Shown here: positions 10,907 to 21,813 of the stretch, one piece after another | Layout: the number at the start of each line of letters is the position of its first letter | Position numbering within the stretch: position 1 is the stretch's first letter | Origin: Podospora comata | Lineage: Eukaryota; Ascomycota; Sordariomycetes; Sordariales; Podosporaceae | NCBI GenBank assembly: GCA_017354895.1 | Contig: CP071493.1 | Location: 310,001-374,000, forward strand | Direction of reading: 5' to 3' | Length of the DNA: 64,000 nucleotides | The notes under the pieces: generated by a model | Told to the model about the DNA's origin: nothing | Databases searched by the model: none | Seen by the model: only the letters and a program-made list of their open reading frames with translations | Program-made: the position numbers and the translations under genes

Positions 10907-11291
10907 GTTGTATCCACATTCAAGATACGACATATGGATGCTGGCCGTATCAACATGCTTCTCATTATTACCGGCCATTCTCCGTTGTATCAGTCGACCT
11001 CTTAATTGCCACTGGTTGTTGTTGCTTTGAGGCATCGGTCTTGAATTAACCCCCATTGGGAGTACAAAGCTCGATTATTTGATAGTTAATATATTCAGAA
11101 GGTACATAACGCCAAACTCTCCATGGTCCCAAAAGAATATCCGGTCTGTAGACTGTCGCAAGAGCTCTTAACGCTTTTTCCTCACCGCCATCTTATCCCT
11201 CGGCAGCAATTTGGGCTCATATTCCCTCAAGAGCTCAAGGCGAGCCATCGCTGCGGCACTCCTCGTTCCCAGGTCCTCGTATAGAATGCCT
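10907..11291. other. Short convergent spacer
   Basis: 3' flanks of the RBR gene and of the decayed kinase gene. No gene is seen. Confidence 0.4.
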
Positions 11292-12754
11292 TCAAACAGA
11301 TGGCTGCAGCACTCTGAAATCACTTAGAGACTGCACTCGGCCGTGTCTTGGCTCAAAGTTGGCTAGGAACGGATTCCGCAGTGGGGCCCTATCTTGATAC
11401 TTCCTGCACTTTTCTCTCAGACTTTCGAGCTTGACATTTGTCTCCAGCTTCTTTCTCCACACGACAGTTTTGGTGTGGGCAAAATCTCCCTCGTCGGGGC
11501 AGTACCGTCCGAGTAACTCCAGCATCATGAGACCAAAGGCGTAGACGTCAGTGGCCCTTGTCATGATGCCATCCCGTGTTGCCTCGGGCCCGAGGCAAAT
11601 GAGGGTGCCTCCGACATCTCTGATGTTCGTCACAGATGTAGCAAGACCAAAGTCGGAGATGACAAAGGTAGGCGGAGGTCCAGTTGCCGTGGATGTCCTG
11701 TAGAGAATGTTGTCTGGCTTGAGGTCGCGGTGCATGATTCCCTTGTCGTGCATGAAAAGCCAAACCAGACAGAACCTGATCGATGAACCACCCCAGCCAT
11801 GAGGGTTGCTGGGACGGAACTTGCTTCCACACTGGTGTGTTGGAAGAAGCTTCGTCAAGCTGCCATCATAAAGGGGGAGAAAGATCTGACTGCCATGCCC
11901 TCGATCCATCCCTGGTGATGCTCTAATTGGACATTGTTGGGCTGCAGACACTCCATGTTAGCGTACCTGGTGGGTTGCATTGCCGAGAGGAGTCACAAGC
12001 GTGCAAGCCTACGTGGCGGAGTCTGGCAAGCTGTTCAACTTCCACTTGAAGTTCTTCTTCGTTCTCTTCTTGCATTCCTTCACAGCATACAGGATGCCCG
12101 AAGCAAGAACCTTGTACGTGTGAATCTGGCGCAGTGGTTTCTTGTCCAGATCGACGGGGACAACCGGCGCATTGGGGCTCGATTTTGATCATCGTAGGAT
12201 TTAGAGTTCGCTGGGTCTCGAACTGGGTCCCTCCCCCCTTCCTATATGCCTCTGAAACCGTAACAAGGGACTTTCTGGCTGCATCAACGTTCTTCAGGAC
12301 ACTGTCACCCCATACAAACTTGAAAGATATCAGCGATGTAAGCCACATTATGAGGATCGCCTTGTAAGCGATATTTGTCGATTGTGTTTCCGCATGAATC
12401 CGTACACCTGATGCTGGTGCGACAACCTGTAGTTGTATCTTGTAGCATCAGCTCTCCCAATGGGTAAAGCTGAAAAGAGCATTGCTGGTCGGGCAGCCCA
12501 CAATGGTAGAGCACAATGTCACTCAGCTGCTTTAGTCTGCCGATGGACAAGATACGTCCAGCAAAGTTGGACTTGTTTCCAGCCTTGACCTGCAGGCTGA
12601 CGATGCCCTTGTATTGACCTTGGTAGGATGGGTTTTCTTCGACAATCTTTCGGGACTCGGCGTCTTGTGGTACGAGATAGAACAGGGCCTCGTTGGCATG
12701 TCTAACCGAGGTTTGGCCATGTCGTGAAGCTAAAGTTTGCAGGAGAGGCCTCAA
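11292..12754 (-). pseudogene. Decayed FHA-domain protein kinase gene
   Basis: Pieces of a serine/threonine kinase are readable in order on the minus strand but in different frames. The segment at 12305-12754 resembles an FHA domain (an IGR-x-SDI-like start, then a serine/leucine strand pattern). Around 12060 a YAVKEC segment looks like the ATP-binding lysine strand. At 11292-11951 come the catalytic loop MHRDLKPDNIL, the DFG motif (ISDFGLA) and the ATDVYAFGLMMLEL helix. The frame changes inside the conserved helix just before the HRD motif, with no intron signals there, so at least one indel is present. The activation-segment APE is replaced by GPEA. It may be a recent pseudogene or carry assembly errors. 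Fungal FHA-STK genes of this type form large families in some Sordariales. Confidence 0.6.
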
Positions 12755-13431
12755 GGGTAGAGATGGTATGAAGTAGTGTAGTGATTGTTTTGATATGAGT
12801 GAAATCGACCTGCGGTTCTTAGCGATCTGCTGGGGAGAATTGTATCATGACCTGCTCACTGTCGCGGATCACCGGCCTTTCATCGATGCAGATACCTAGG
12901 TAAGTAGCTTGCCGACAGCTATCAACTCTGATATGCTTTCGAATCCACACATGGCCAACATGTGGCAAGCCGGTGAATACAGTGCCTCAGAAGAAATGGC
13001 GTGTAGCCTTGTCCGAGATGAGTAGCCCGGGCTCCAGGTACTTCATCAAGCCAATCAAACTTCATATTTCTCAATATGAGTTCATGAAAGTTGGTACCAG
13101 ATCGTCACGTTCAAGGTCTGCGGTGTGAACAATCCTGGCCAAGCCATCATAGCAACCTGCAGCTGCTGGTGGGAGTGTTTCCAGAGCCAACTTCATATGT
13201 TTCAAATCCTATTTTGAATTCAAGGATGGTCGGCCAAATTGCGAGGGTTGGACCACATGTGGGCGCGTAATTGCATTGCGCACGTGTACACTCTTCTTCC
13301 TACACCGTCTCCATGCATGTTGACAGCCTAGCGGGGTTTGCAGCATCAACCCAACAAGTTCTTTTCCTTTCATTCTACTTTGAATAACTCTTTGAATTGA
13401 CTCTTGATCTCATTCACTGACGGTACCCGTT
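12755..13431. other. Intergenic region
   Basis: No gene is supported. A palindrome TACCTAGGTA is at 12893-12902; the same palindrome recurs at 51244-51253 and 51554-51563. The right end is the promoter of the plus-strand gene at 13432. Confidence 0.4.
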
Positions 13432-14838
13432 ATGGATCTTGCCAAACCTTTAACTATGCCTCTCAACACCGCGCCAGTCATCCGGCTGACTGAAGAGGTG
13501 CTGCGACAGCACACGCTCGACGAGATGCGGCAAAACGGTATTCCGTCCGAAGATTTTTCTGAAAGACCATGCTCAATCAGAGATTCAGTTTTTGCCAGGG
13601 AAGAGGCTGGACGTAAGGCCAACGGCGAGGTGATTGCATCATGGCCTGGGACAACCTCGTCTCGAAGAAGGGCTTGTGAGATACCCGACAGCGAGTCTGT
13701 ATTGAAGCCACAAGAAGAACGACAGAAGAGGTTCAACGAAATTCTCCAAGAACTACCAGATGTTCTTGAGAAGGCGCCAACACTAGCAACGACAGTGTAC
13801 ACCGGTAACTGGAAAAGTGAACGGGAATACGAAGATCTGCAGCAGGAACTTAAAGAGGTCACGAAACGGAATCTCGACATTCACCCTACAAGAACAAGCC
13901 ACTTTCAAATTCACAGGACCTCCTCAGCGAGGCTGGCACTGCCCTATCGCAGTTGGCATGGGATGACACGGAGCACCCATCCAAGTCCGAGCCCAATCAC
14001 GCTGAATTCCTGTCTCATCTACCCCCTCACACAGCTGTCAACGGCGTCGGGGAGCTCGGGGTATACATGTCCCAGGCAAAGTATGTCATATCACTAGGTG
14101 GCCCCCCTCTGCCAGATTTGAAATATGGCATCATTATCGTGCCGGCCGGTGATGAATCGCTCTTGTTCACGGGCTATGGAGACCACGCAGATATGCCCTC
14201 CGATTTCAGGGCGGAAATACACGGCAAAAGCAAAGTGGTGCGGAAGCAGGTGTTTGACGAAGAAATAAAGATGTGCGGGAGCTATGTCCCTCGTGTGGGC
14301 CGGGGCATTGAGGATTTTAGGCTGCCCCCTATGGATGAGCCGCAGAAGTTGTTTTACGCCGAAAGAGTTCGACAAAGGAAAGCTAGACATCGAGAACTTC
14401 ATGGCACGAGACGTTCAAGTGACAATTGGATCGCAGCCATCGGATGACGCTTGTGCTGAGCACTTTCTGGATGAGTATTCTGCGCCATCACCTCGCTCCT
14501 ATAGCTCACGCATGTACATCCATGCGAACGAAACCCCATCACCTCCGAGCGCAGAAATTGCTGATGGCTTGCGACGGTTGTTTACGCTGCAGCCACAACA
14601 AGAGGAATCAGGAGATGCACAGGGGCAGGAGCTGTACCATCCCGATAATCTGCCAGAACTTGCGCAGTTTCTTTGGCAACTGGCCGACGGCAACGTACGG
14701 GAAAATCCTGGACTAGACGACGAAATATGGACCAAGTTGAGAGAACTGCTGCCCTCCAATTCTTCGGAAGCAGAGAAGGACATGCCTGCAGATGACGAAA
14801 AAATCAAGTCATTTGATGGCCACAGACTTGACAGCTGA
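13432..14838 (+). pseudogene. Unknown protein gene with unexplained frame changes
   Basis: An ATG at 13432 opens a 140-residue hydrophilic, glutamate-rich, probably coiled-coil segment. Coding-like sequence then continues in a second frame through 13890-14370 (a more globular part around residues LKYGIIIVPAG) and in the third frame to the stop at 14838. The changes occur near 13870 and 14370. I found no convincing intron at either place; the only candidate at the first is a 35-nt GT-AG stretch, shorter than normal. So this is either a frame-broken gene or one with atypical introns. I do not recognise the family. The C-terminal part is acidic and leucine-rich. Confidence 0.4.
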
Positions 14839-14870
14839 TTGCCTAAGCACAGATATCATATAATTCCCTG

Positions 14871-14894
14871 ATCATCATCATCATCATCATCATC
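14871..14894. repeat. (ATC)8 microsatellite
   Basis: Eight perfect ATC units, 32 nt after the stop codon of the preceding reading frame. Confidence 0.95.
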
Positions 14895-15144
14895 TATGTC
14901 GTGCAATGTCCTACTGTTGGTAACCTCCTTGGCAGAGTGGGTACGATTGACCTCACACGAAATCAGGGGGCAGATAGTCTTTCTAGGCGCTGATCATTTT
15001 CAAAAAGAAGCATGAAATTGGTAGGTTACAACATCAGACACTATCCAAGTGGTAAAACAACAACGAATAAAAGCAAGCGCCAAAAGCTTAAGGTACAAGG
15101 AAGCATTGACAACGAAGCCCAACACATTTACCCACAAGCACCTC

Positions 15145-16140
15145 TCACGCATCACTCAACACCACCTCCCCCTTCTCCCCAACCCCCCAACTAGTCTCAT
15201 ACATGCACCTCCCCGCCTCGCAATCCGCATGAAACACCATCCCCCCCTCCCCCCCCTGAACCACACTCGCCCCCCCCGGAGCCACAAACCCATAATCCTG
15301 CGTCGCCCGCCCAATCAACTCCCCCATCCTCACCCACGGCCCCTTGATATTCTCCGCCACCGCATACCTAACATCATATTCCACCGTATTGTAACAATGC
15401 GAGCTATAAAACAAAACGTACCTCCCCCGCTTCGTCTTGACCAAATTCGGCGCCTCGATCAACGGCCCATCAATCTCGGGTATCCTATCCAACACCGTCG
15501 TCGCCGGACCAACAGGCGTGAACCCATCGCTAATGTCCACCTCTTGGAGTACAAACGGCGTGGGAAACCCAGGCTTGTCCCCGTTGCCGCACGGGCCCCC
15601 CTTTCCTTTGGCGCTGCCGTCGACCTTGTAGATTACATACCGCCTGTTGGTTTCGGCGTCGAAAAAACCAGACGAGTCAATCGCTCCGCCGTCGTGGTCC
15701 GGGCAGGCAAAGGGGTGAGGGTGGGGGGTGTAAGGACCCAAGATGGAGGTTTTGGAGACCGCCACGCCGATGCAGTGGTATGGCGAGCCCGAGAGGCGGC
15801 CCGAGTAGTACATCACGTAGGTTTTGGTTTGGGGGATGAAGTGGACGTCCGGTGCCCAGATTAGCGGGAGCGTGTCGTTCACCCAGTCGCCCGGGGTGGG
15901 CAAGAGGTCAATCTTGTTGAGGAGTGTCCATCTGGCGTCGGCGGAGGTGAAGGACGGAAAGGAAGGGGACCAGGCCACTTGGACATTGTTCGTGTTCCCG
16001 GAGGTGGCAAAGGCGTACCACTTGGAGGTTGCTGGGTCAAACGTGACGGAAGGGTCAGGGAAGTCGAGATTCCCCAATGTAGTGCGGGGTGAGGAGAGCA
16101 CCCCCAAAGGCAAGAATGCTAGAAATAGTAGCGAATACAT
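15145..16140 (-). CDS. Secreted glycoside hydrolase family 43 protein
   Basis: A 331-aa single-exon protein with a signal peptide (about residues 1-16). The five-bladed-propeller GH43 signature is clear. The catalytic base is Asp29 in DFPDPSV. The WAPDV strand is at 95-99. The pKa-modulating Asp is 155 in GGAIDSSGFFD. The catalytic acid is Glu229 in GPLIEAPNL. GH43 enzymes invert the anomeric centre and cut arabinan, arabinoxylan or xylo-oligosaccharides in plant cell walls. The exact activity cannot be told from these motifs. Length fits a single-domain member without a carbohydrate-binding module. Confidence 0.88.
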   Translation of the reverse strand: MYSLLFLAFLPLGVLSSPRTTLGNLDFPDPSVTFDPATSKWYAFATSGNTNNVQVAWSPSFPSFTSADARWTLLNKIDLLPTPGDWVNDTLPLIWAPDVHFIPQTKTYVMYYSGRLSGSPYHCIGVAVSKTSILGPYTPHPHPFACPDHDGGAIDSSGFFDAETNRRYVIYKVDGSAKGKGGPCGNGDKPGFPTPFVLQEVDISDGFTPVGPATTVLDRIPEIDGPLIEAPNLVKTKRGRYVLFYSSHCYNTVEYDVRYAVAENIKGPWVRMGELIGRATQDYGFVAPGGASVVQGGEGGMVFHADCEAGRCMYETSWGVGEKGEVVLSDA

Positions 16141-16738
16141 CGTTTTGACTGCAGTGTAAAGTCTTGTGGTGATGGGCTAATGAATGCATGGTTCTTTGGG
16201 GCAAGACAGCCACGCCCAAGTTATATATTAATGACGACTTGACGATGTCATGAGAATGTCGGGTCGACGGCCGAAACAGGACAATGATGACCATGGCGTA
16301 TTACCACCCCTACTATCTTGCACTACCCGCCAGGCCAAACTCTTTACAACTCACACAGGACAAGTGATCAGCAGGATTGTGTCTGGGGCAAAACTCACTC
16401 GTGCTGAATCAGGGTCTAGCGGTAATGTCCCACCGAACCCGACCAGTCGGTAACGCGGGGAAGTCTTGTGATCTGAGGTTGTGTTGCCGGAGGTAGTAGT
16501 AGCATCGACAACGAAGAGGCGGTTTGTGGTGGGTGATAGTTCTTGGGTGCGCGAGGCTGTGTTCATAGGTAGTCCGTTATGGAACACTAAGACAGGGCTT
16601 CGAAAGTCGTACGGATTGTCTTGGTCCACAAACTTCGAGAATGATACCGCGCCATGATATTGATTCAGTCATAAATTGCTGTGAACCTATATCCGATCAC
16701 ATCCCAGATGTTGCGTAAATGCCTCACCACCACCACCA

Positions 16739-17530
16739 TCAGAATCCCCGATTCACCCCTTCCCAGTCAGGGTTATCCCTCTTCGCCCTCACCAGATCAC
16801 CCGGCCAGCTTCCTCCCGGAGCCTTCTGAGGATTCTGGATGCCCTGTTCACAGACTGCATCTCCCAGTTCCTTCTCAATTTCGAGCCTTGGTAACTGCCA
16901 GCGTATCACATCAGCCCAGGTGTCGATAAATTCCGGCGGCGGTGGCGGGTAGCTTCCAAAATCTGCCCTGACGCCCAATCGAAGGGCTCGGACCGTCCCT
17001 CCCAGCCGCTCTGCGATCCCGGGAGAGGTATGCAACGACATGGCGAGCCACGCGTCTCGGACCTCCTTCTCGGGGATGCCGTGTGCTCGGAGTAGGTTTT
17101 CAGCAACATCGGCCGAGACAACCTCGAATCTCTCTGGCACGTCGTTGTAGGTCGAGGCAGTGCCAATGTCGTGGAGGATGCAGGCTACAAACAAGACATG
17201 GGGTGCTGCTCGCGGTGTGCAACTAGGTGTGGGATTGTCATATTCGCTGGCCATGGTCGATCGGATCGAAGGGGCATAATGTGCGTCTGGTGGAAGGAGA
17301 TCCTCAAAAAGACGCATAAAGGCCGTAGCGTAGAAATACACTCTGAGACTGTGATACAGGATGGAAGCTGGCAGGATGGATTTGGCGACCGCGAGAGCTT
17401 GGGTGCAGACTGGATGTGCAGGAATGAGGGCTCGAACGGCCGCTGTGATGGTGCCGGTCCCAACTCCTGGTCCTATCCCTGGAGAGCTGGATGTGGAAGC
17501 AGTTGATTGATGTCTTGGAGGGTTGCACAT
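16739..17530 (-). CDS. HD-domain hydrolase, cyanamide hydratase-like
   Basis: A 263-aa protein. The first ATG in frame (17530) was used because the longer open frame begins at a TTG. The HD metal-binding pattern is visible: His60 (ILYHSLRV), His120-Asp121 (ACILHDIG) and a further His167 (AMSLHTS), with an RFE-x-x-SADVAENLL helix between. This set and spacing match the fungal cyanamide hydratase / Ddi2-like branch, zinc enzymes that hydrate small nitriles. Other family members are uncharacterised. The N-terminal 30 residues are Ser/Gly-rich and probably unstructured. No signal peptide, so likely cytosolic. Confidence 0.75.
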   Translation of the reverse strand: MCNPPRHQSTASTSSSPGIGPGVGTGTITAAVRALIPAHPVCTQALAVAKSILPASILYHSLRVYFYATAFMRLFEDLLPPDAHYAPSIRSTMASEYDNPTPSCTPRAAPHVLFVACILHDIGTASTYNDVPERFEVVSADVAENLLRAHGIPEKEVRDAWLAMSLHTSPGIAERLGGTVRALRLGVRADFGSYPPPPPEFIDTWADVIRWQLPRLEIEKELGDAVCEQGIQNPQKAPGGSWPGDLVRAKRDNPDWEGVNRGF

Positions 17531-17896
17531 GTTGTTTGATCTTGGGTCAGTGTGTCTTGGATTGATGTCGGTACCGAAAGTGTCTCGGTGGTTGAAGATG
17601 GGAGAAACGCTGATAGTCAAAATGTGACAGTAAGGGGATGCTAGCTCCTGCTGTTTGTTTAGAATCGTTTCCTGGGAGAAGGCGCTATCGCTGGAATGGA
17701 CAGGCCATTGTCAGTGGTGAAACTTTGTTGGTCCTTTTTCCATGATCAAAGCACTGGAATTGGCAGCTTTGACTCATCGAGATCTGGGTAGACCCTAACC
17801 CTCGCAAGCTCGAGTTCTCTAAACAAAAGCAGCTATTCTATGCGCCAACTATTCTTCCACAGATTCCCATTACCTTTCTCTGGTGCCGAAATCTCT
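17531..17896. other. Spacer upstream of the HD-domain gene
   Basis: Upstream (promoter) side of the HD-domain gene and 3' side of HET protein 1. No gene is seen. Confidence 0.4.
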
Positions 17897-20661
17897 CTAG
17901 ATCAGCTTGATCTCCTTCAAAGACAACTTCTCAAACATGCTCTGCAGCTCGCTGCCCACCACGCCATCAAGAGCATACAGCCTTTCCGTTGCATCAATTG
18001 AACCAAGATCAATCTGAGCTCTATCCTCGTCACTTTCCCCAACTTTCAAACTTTCGAGCTTCTCGGTAAGGACTCGTTCCTCGGAATCTTCTTTTTCCGC
18101 AGATGATTCGCATTCTGAAGAGTTCTCTTCTTTATTGTTCTTCAGCTTCTCGGATCTTTCGTGGGTTGCCCGAAGGCACTTCAACAGGTGATCCCATTTC
18201 TGCTCGGCTTCGTCTTTGTCACTGTGCGTCGCCATGTATTTGACCCTTTGGCAGTGAGACCCATACACGGTCAAGAGACCGATACGCTTGTATGTAGCCT
18301 TGGGTCCGTCACCGACAGACTCAACTAGGAGGCCACGAATGCACAGCGATCCGTACTCGGTAGGTTTCCTCATAATCAATGGCACAAAATACCCCGCCAC
18401 TACATCCGGTCCATTCTCCATGTCCTGGTCCCACTCAATGTCGAACGAAAAGTCAAAGGCGTCGGAATGGAGATTGCTGACACAAAAGGCTTCCGTGCCA
18501 TCCTCCTCCTTGATTGACAGCTTATGGGTTTTTCCACCTCCCATAGCAAGCATGTACCAGGGTTTCTTCTCGTAATCCGGGCGAACCTCGACAGGACGCA
18601 TGAAGCAGCGCATTGTGATGGAGGCATCCTTGAGAGAGGCGGTGGGCTTTGCCGGAAAGACCGGTGTGGTTGTCGCGTCCACAATGTCGACTAGGGAGTA
18701 TGTGCTTCCGCTATAATCGAGAGCGGACGGAGAGACGGGCCCAGCGATTGATAGCCAGGACCAAGTCGGCGCGATGTAGCTTCCCGTCGACCCCACAGGA
18801 CTTGAATCCTCAGAGGACTGCCACAGTAGTGACTGCGGAAGTGTGGAGCGCCAGATCCCAGCCAGGTACATATCATCTGGCAGAGCGACCTCAAATTCCT
18901 GCGCTAGGCCCGACAAGGCCACGAGTCTGTCCTGGACGTGACTGAAGATCTTGCCAGAATATTCCTTGTATATCGTGTTCCAGGCTTGATACAACTCGGG
19001 TGAGGTGTCCGGCGCCACGTTCAGCTTGGTCCTGGTCTGGAACTTGGGGTTCCCGTTAAACACCGACTTGAACGGTGTTCCTCCTGGGAAAGTTTCGCTC
19101 GCGAAATAGGGGGCTTCCGCGCAACACTCCCACATGAGCTCGTGAGAGGTGAAGTGTAACACTCTGCGAGACAGCTGGCGCTCCTGAAAGACCCACCCTC
19201 TTTTCGCCAGGGAGGACTTGGTAATACTGTCAAAAACAGCATGTGTGTCCGGAGTCAACCAGCATCTCCAGCTTTCTTGCCCATTGAAGGAAATGTTCAT
19301 GGGCAAAACAGCCAGTGGATCTCTGTTCCTAAAGCAGCCAAAACGACCGTCAGGGGAATCGTCTGCCGAGATGTTGAGCAGTGCATTCTTGTAGACGTCG
19401 TACATCATGATGGACTCTCGTTGCCAGTCCTCTTTGCTGTCCTGGAGAATGCACAGCGAATCGATCCAGAGCCACCGGACTTTTCAGAAGCAAAGTGTTA
19501 GCATACATTCCATTCTTTATTCCGCAGGTCTGCCTCACCTTTGAACCAGCTTGCCGCCTTGATAGCATCTGCAAATGTCTTGGGCAGTAGCGACATCGAA
19601 ACACCTTCCCGAAGTCTCTCTGCAATATTTCCTGTTGTCAAGACAGGTAACTGACTGGCCCCCCATTTCCCCCAGCAATGACTGAGTGTGATGTACTCTC
19701 GTTCTTGCTCGAAATCTCGTGGCGTGTCCAAAGGCGTCACCAACTTCACCATTGACGTCTCAATTGCTGACTTCACATCCAGAAGTCTGGTTGGCAACCA
19801 ATCTCTAGAAGCCGCGTTGTTGCATTGGTTGTGCTTGCCATCTTCGTTTGTCTGGCATCGTTTCAGCCACTCTAGGGCATTATCACGGGTTTGCTCCGAT
19901 TCCGTAGTCGGGTGTCGTTCCATGCCCTTCCCCTCGGTTATGCCAAACAGTGCCTTGTCGAACTCGGAGAAAGGCCAGATTTGAAGCTTCAAGATGTTCC
20001 AGTAGTTTTTTGCAGCTCTTGGGTGTCCCCGGTGAGTCAGTGCAAAGTGCAGTCGTTTAGGGGCTGGGCCGGACTGCCAACACATCTCGATATTGGATTC
20101 GTCAATCGACTCCATCGCCAGCCGTTTGACCCGCAGGTTAGCCATGAGGAAGACGCAGAGATGGCAGCGGCCATCTTCCCCGTCTTGAAGGGTCTTTGCG
20201 CCATTGTGCAGCAAACATGCCGCGGGAAGGCCCTCCATCGCTTCTTCGCCTTTGGTTTTATGAAGATCCGCGTGATAGCCAAAATAGTTCAGGGCGTTGT
20301 AGCAGGTATCACAGAGTTGGGTCAAGCTGCGGATGGTTGCGCTCGGTTTAGATCCAGAGTTTGCATCTTGAGATGTTTCTGCTGGTTCGTCCGGGGACGA
20401 TGCTTTGGTCTCATTGTGGCGTGTGAATGGGGGTAGGCCGGGTGATTTGACTACAAAGATGTCGACATCGTCGTCGTCGACCTGATCCGGGTTGACAAGC
20501 ACAAACGATCCAATATTATCGTTGCCCTTCAAAATCTCGTCCGATTCAAGGAGATTCATTGTGTAGGGATTGTTGATGAGATATTGTTGAAAGAGAAAAA
20601 CATGAACACAGAGATTGCTGCCTGAGATGGGCCCTGAAGCCCCACCTGGGATTGTCAGCAT
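17897..20661 (-). CDS. HET-domain (heterokaryon incompatibility) protein 1
   Basis: Two exons, 20661-19539 and 19479-17897, joined by a 59-nt intron with a GTGAGG donor, a perfect GCTAAC branch and an AAAAG acceptor, give 901 aa. The HET core spans the splice: YITLSHCWG about 320, then LPKTFADAI, WLWIDSLCILQD and YKNALLNISA. GWVFQERQLSRRVLHF follows. HET proteins act in allorecognition and can trigger cell death when incompatible hyphae fuse. A cysteine pair region (CDTCYNAL, CHLC) precedes the core, as in many HET proteins. The C-terminal ~100 residues are charged and probably coiled. Met35 is an alternative start; residues 1-34 are weakly coding-like. It shares its strand with the dienelactone hydrolase gene 132 nt upstream. 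Confidence 0.85.
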
Positions 20662-20793
20662 TTAGCGTGAGGGAACCTGGTCTTGGCGTTCGGACTCATA
20701 CCCATGGTTTATTGTAAAAAATACGAATCTGCCGGGAAGCCATCCAGTCAAATGAGTTTGAGTATGAGACACCTATTCCCGCCTGTGTCCCCT

Positions 20794-21609
20794 CTACGCC
20801 ATCCACCTCCTGAACCACCCCACGGCCTGGTCTTCGCTCCCCTGCCCCCTCTCCTTCTGCTTCGGATCCCCAATATCACCCCTGACGGCAAATCCGTGCT
20901 TGGCACCTTCATACACTACCACCTCGTGTCTTTCTCTATCCCGCAACATTTTCACCACCGTCTCCATCTTAGCACGCCTTAGGTACTGGTCGTCATCTCC
21001 GTTTGCGATGCTGAGCGGTGTCTCATCCTTTACCTTGTTAATATCAGCCGGGACGGAGATCAGAGACGGGTGGGCAGTGAATGCGCAGTTGACCAGAGGT
21101 GGGGACATGTGGGTAAGGCGGATTGTGTACAGCCCTCCCCAGCAGAAGCCAGCCACGCCAATTTTGCCTGACGGGCCAAGCTCTTGTCGAAGGGAATGGA
21201 AAAAGGCATTGACTCGGGGAGCAGCGACGGCGTATCGGTTGTAGAGGAGGAACCTGACGAGCTCGGGGACAACACGGACGTAGGTCCAGATTTTGGTGAA
21301 GATGTTGGCTGTGGGGAGGGCGTCTGCCAGGATGAGGAACTTCTCGGTGAGTGAGGTTCCTTTGTGAAAGTCGGGAACAACGACTGTGCAAGGCACACGC
21401 CATGCGTATGCATCGGCAAGAACGTGGGTGTTTCGCAGCTTCCAGCCGAAGGCGTCGGTGATTATTACGACTGTGCCAAGGGAACGGGCACCTTCAGGTG
21501 GAAGAGAGACATAGGAAGGCACGTTGTGGACAGTCTGCTCCGTGCCGACTGGAGTGATGTCTCCACGGAGAGTGCCGGTAAAGCAGTCTCTACAGAATGG
21601 GGCTTGCAT
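20794..21609 (-). CDS. Dienelactone hydrolase family protein
   Basis: A 271-aa alpha/beta hydrolase from an ATG. The cysteine nucleophile of this family is Cys156 in GFCWGG. Candidate acid residues are Asp205-207 and the catalytic His is 238 in AKHGFAVRG. Members hydrolyse dienelactones in aromatic breakdown or act on other small esters; in fungi most are uncharacterised. No targeting signal is visible. The gene is divergent from HET protein 2, with only 204 nt between the two start codons. Confidence 0.85.
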   Translation of the reverse strand: MQAPFCRDCFTGTLRGDITPVGTEQTVHNVPSYVSLPPEGARSLGTVVIITDAFGWKLRNTHVLADAYAWRVPCTVVVPDFHKGTSLTEKFLILADALPTANIFTKIWTYVRVVPELVRFLLYNRYAVAAPRVNAFFHSLRQELGPSGKIGVAGFCWGGLYTIRLTHMSPPLVNCAFTAHPSLISVPADINKVKDETPLSIANGDDDQYLRRAKMETVVKMLRDRERHEVVVYEGAKHGFAVRGDIGDPKQKERGQGSEDQAVGWFRRWMA

Positions 21610-21813
21610 CTCGTCATATGATAATTTGGATGAGACACGGTGGAAATAAAAGATTTGGCATGATTGAGGTTGTCGAGGTCATAGATATGTCGAGGTCAAA
21701 GGCGGGGTAACTAGACATGACCCACCTGATTGCGATTCAGCTCTCACTCATGCTGCCGCTCTTGGTTGAATGCTCGCCGTGTTCACCGAAAACCAACAAA
21801 GGCTATCGCGGAG
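21610..21813. promoter_or_regulatory. Compact divergent promoter
   Basis: 204 nt separate the start codons of the minus-strand dienelactone hydrolase and the plus-strand HET protein 2, so both promoters must lie here or overlap the genes. No individual site was identified. Confidence 0.5.

Noticed and set aside
14915-14995. tRNA-like stretch (TGGCAGAGTGGGTACGATT)
   Set aside because: It resembles a D arm, but no T-arm GGTTCRA or closing acceptor stem is present.
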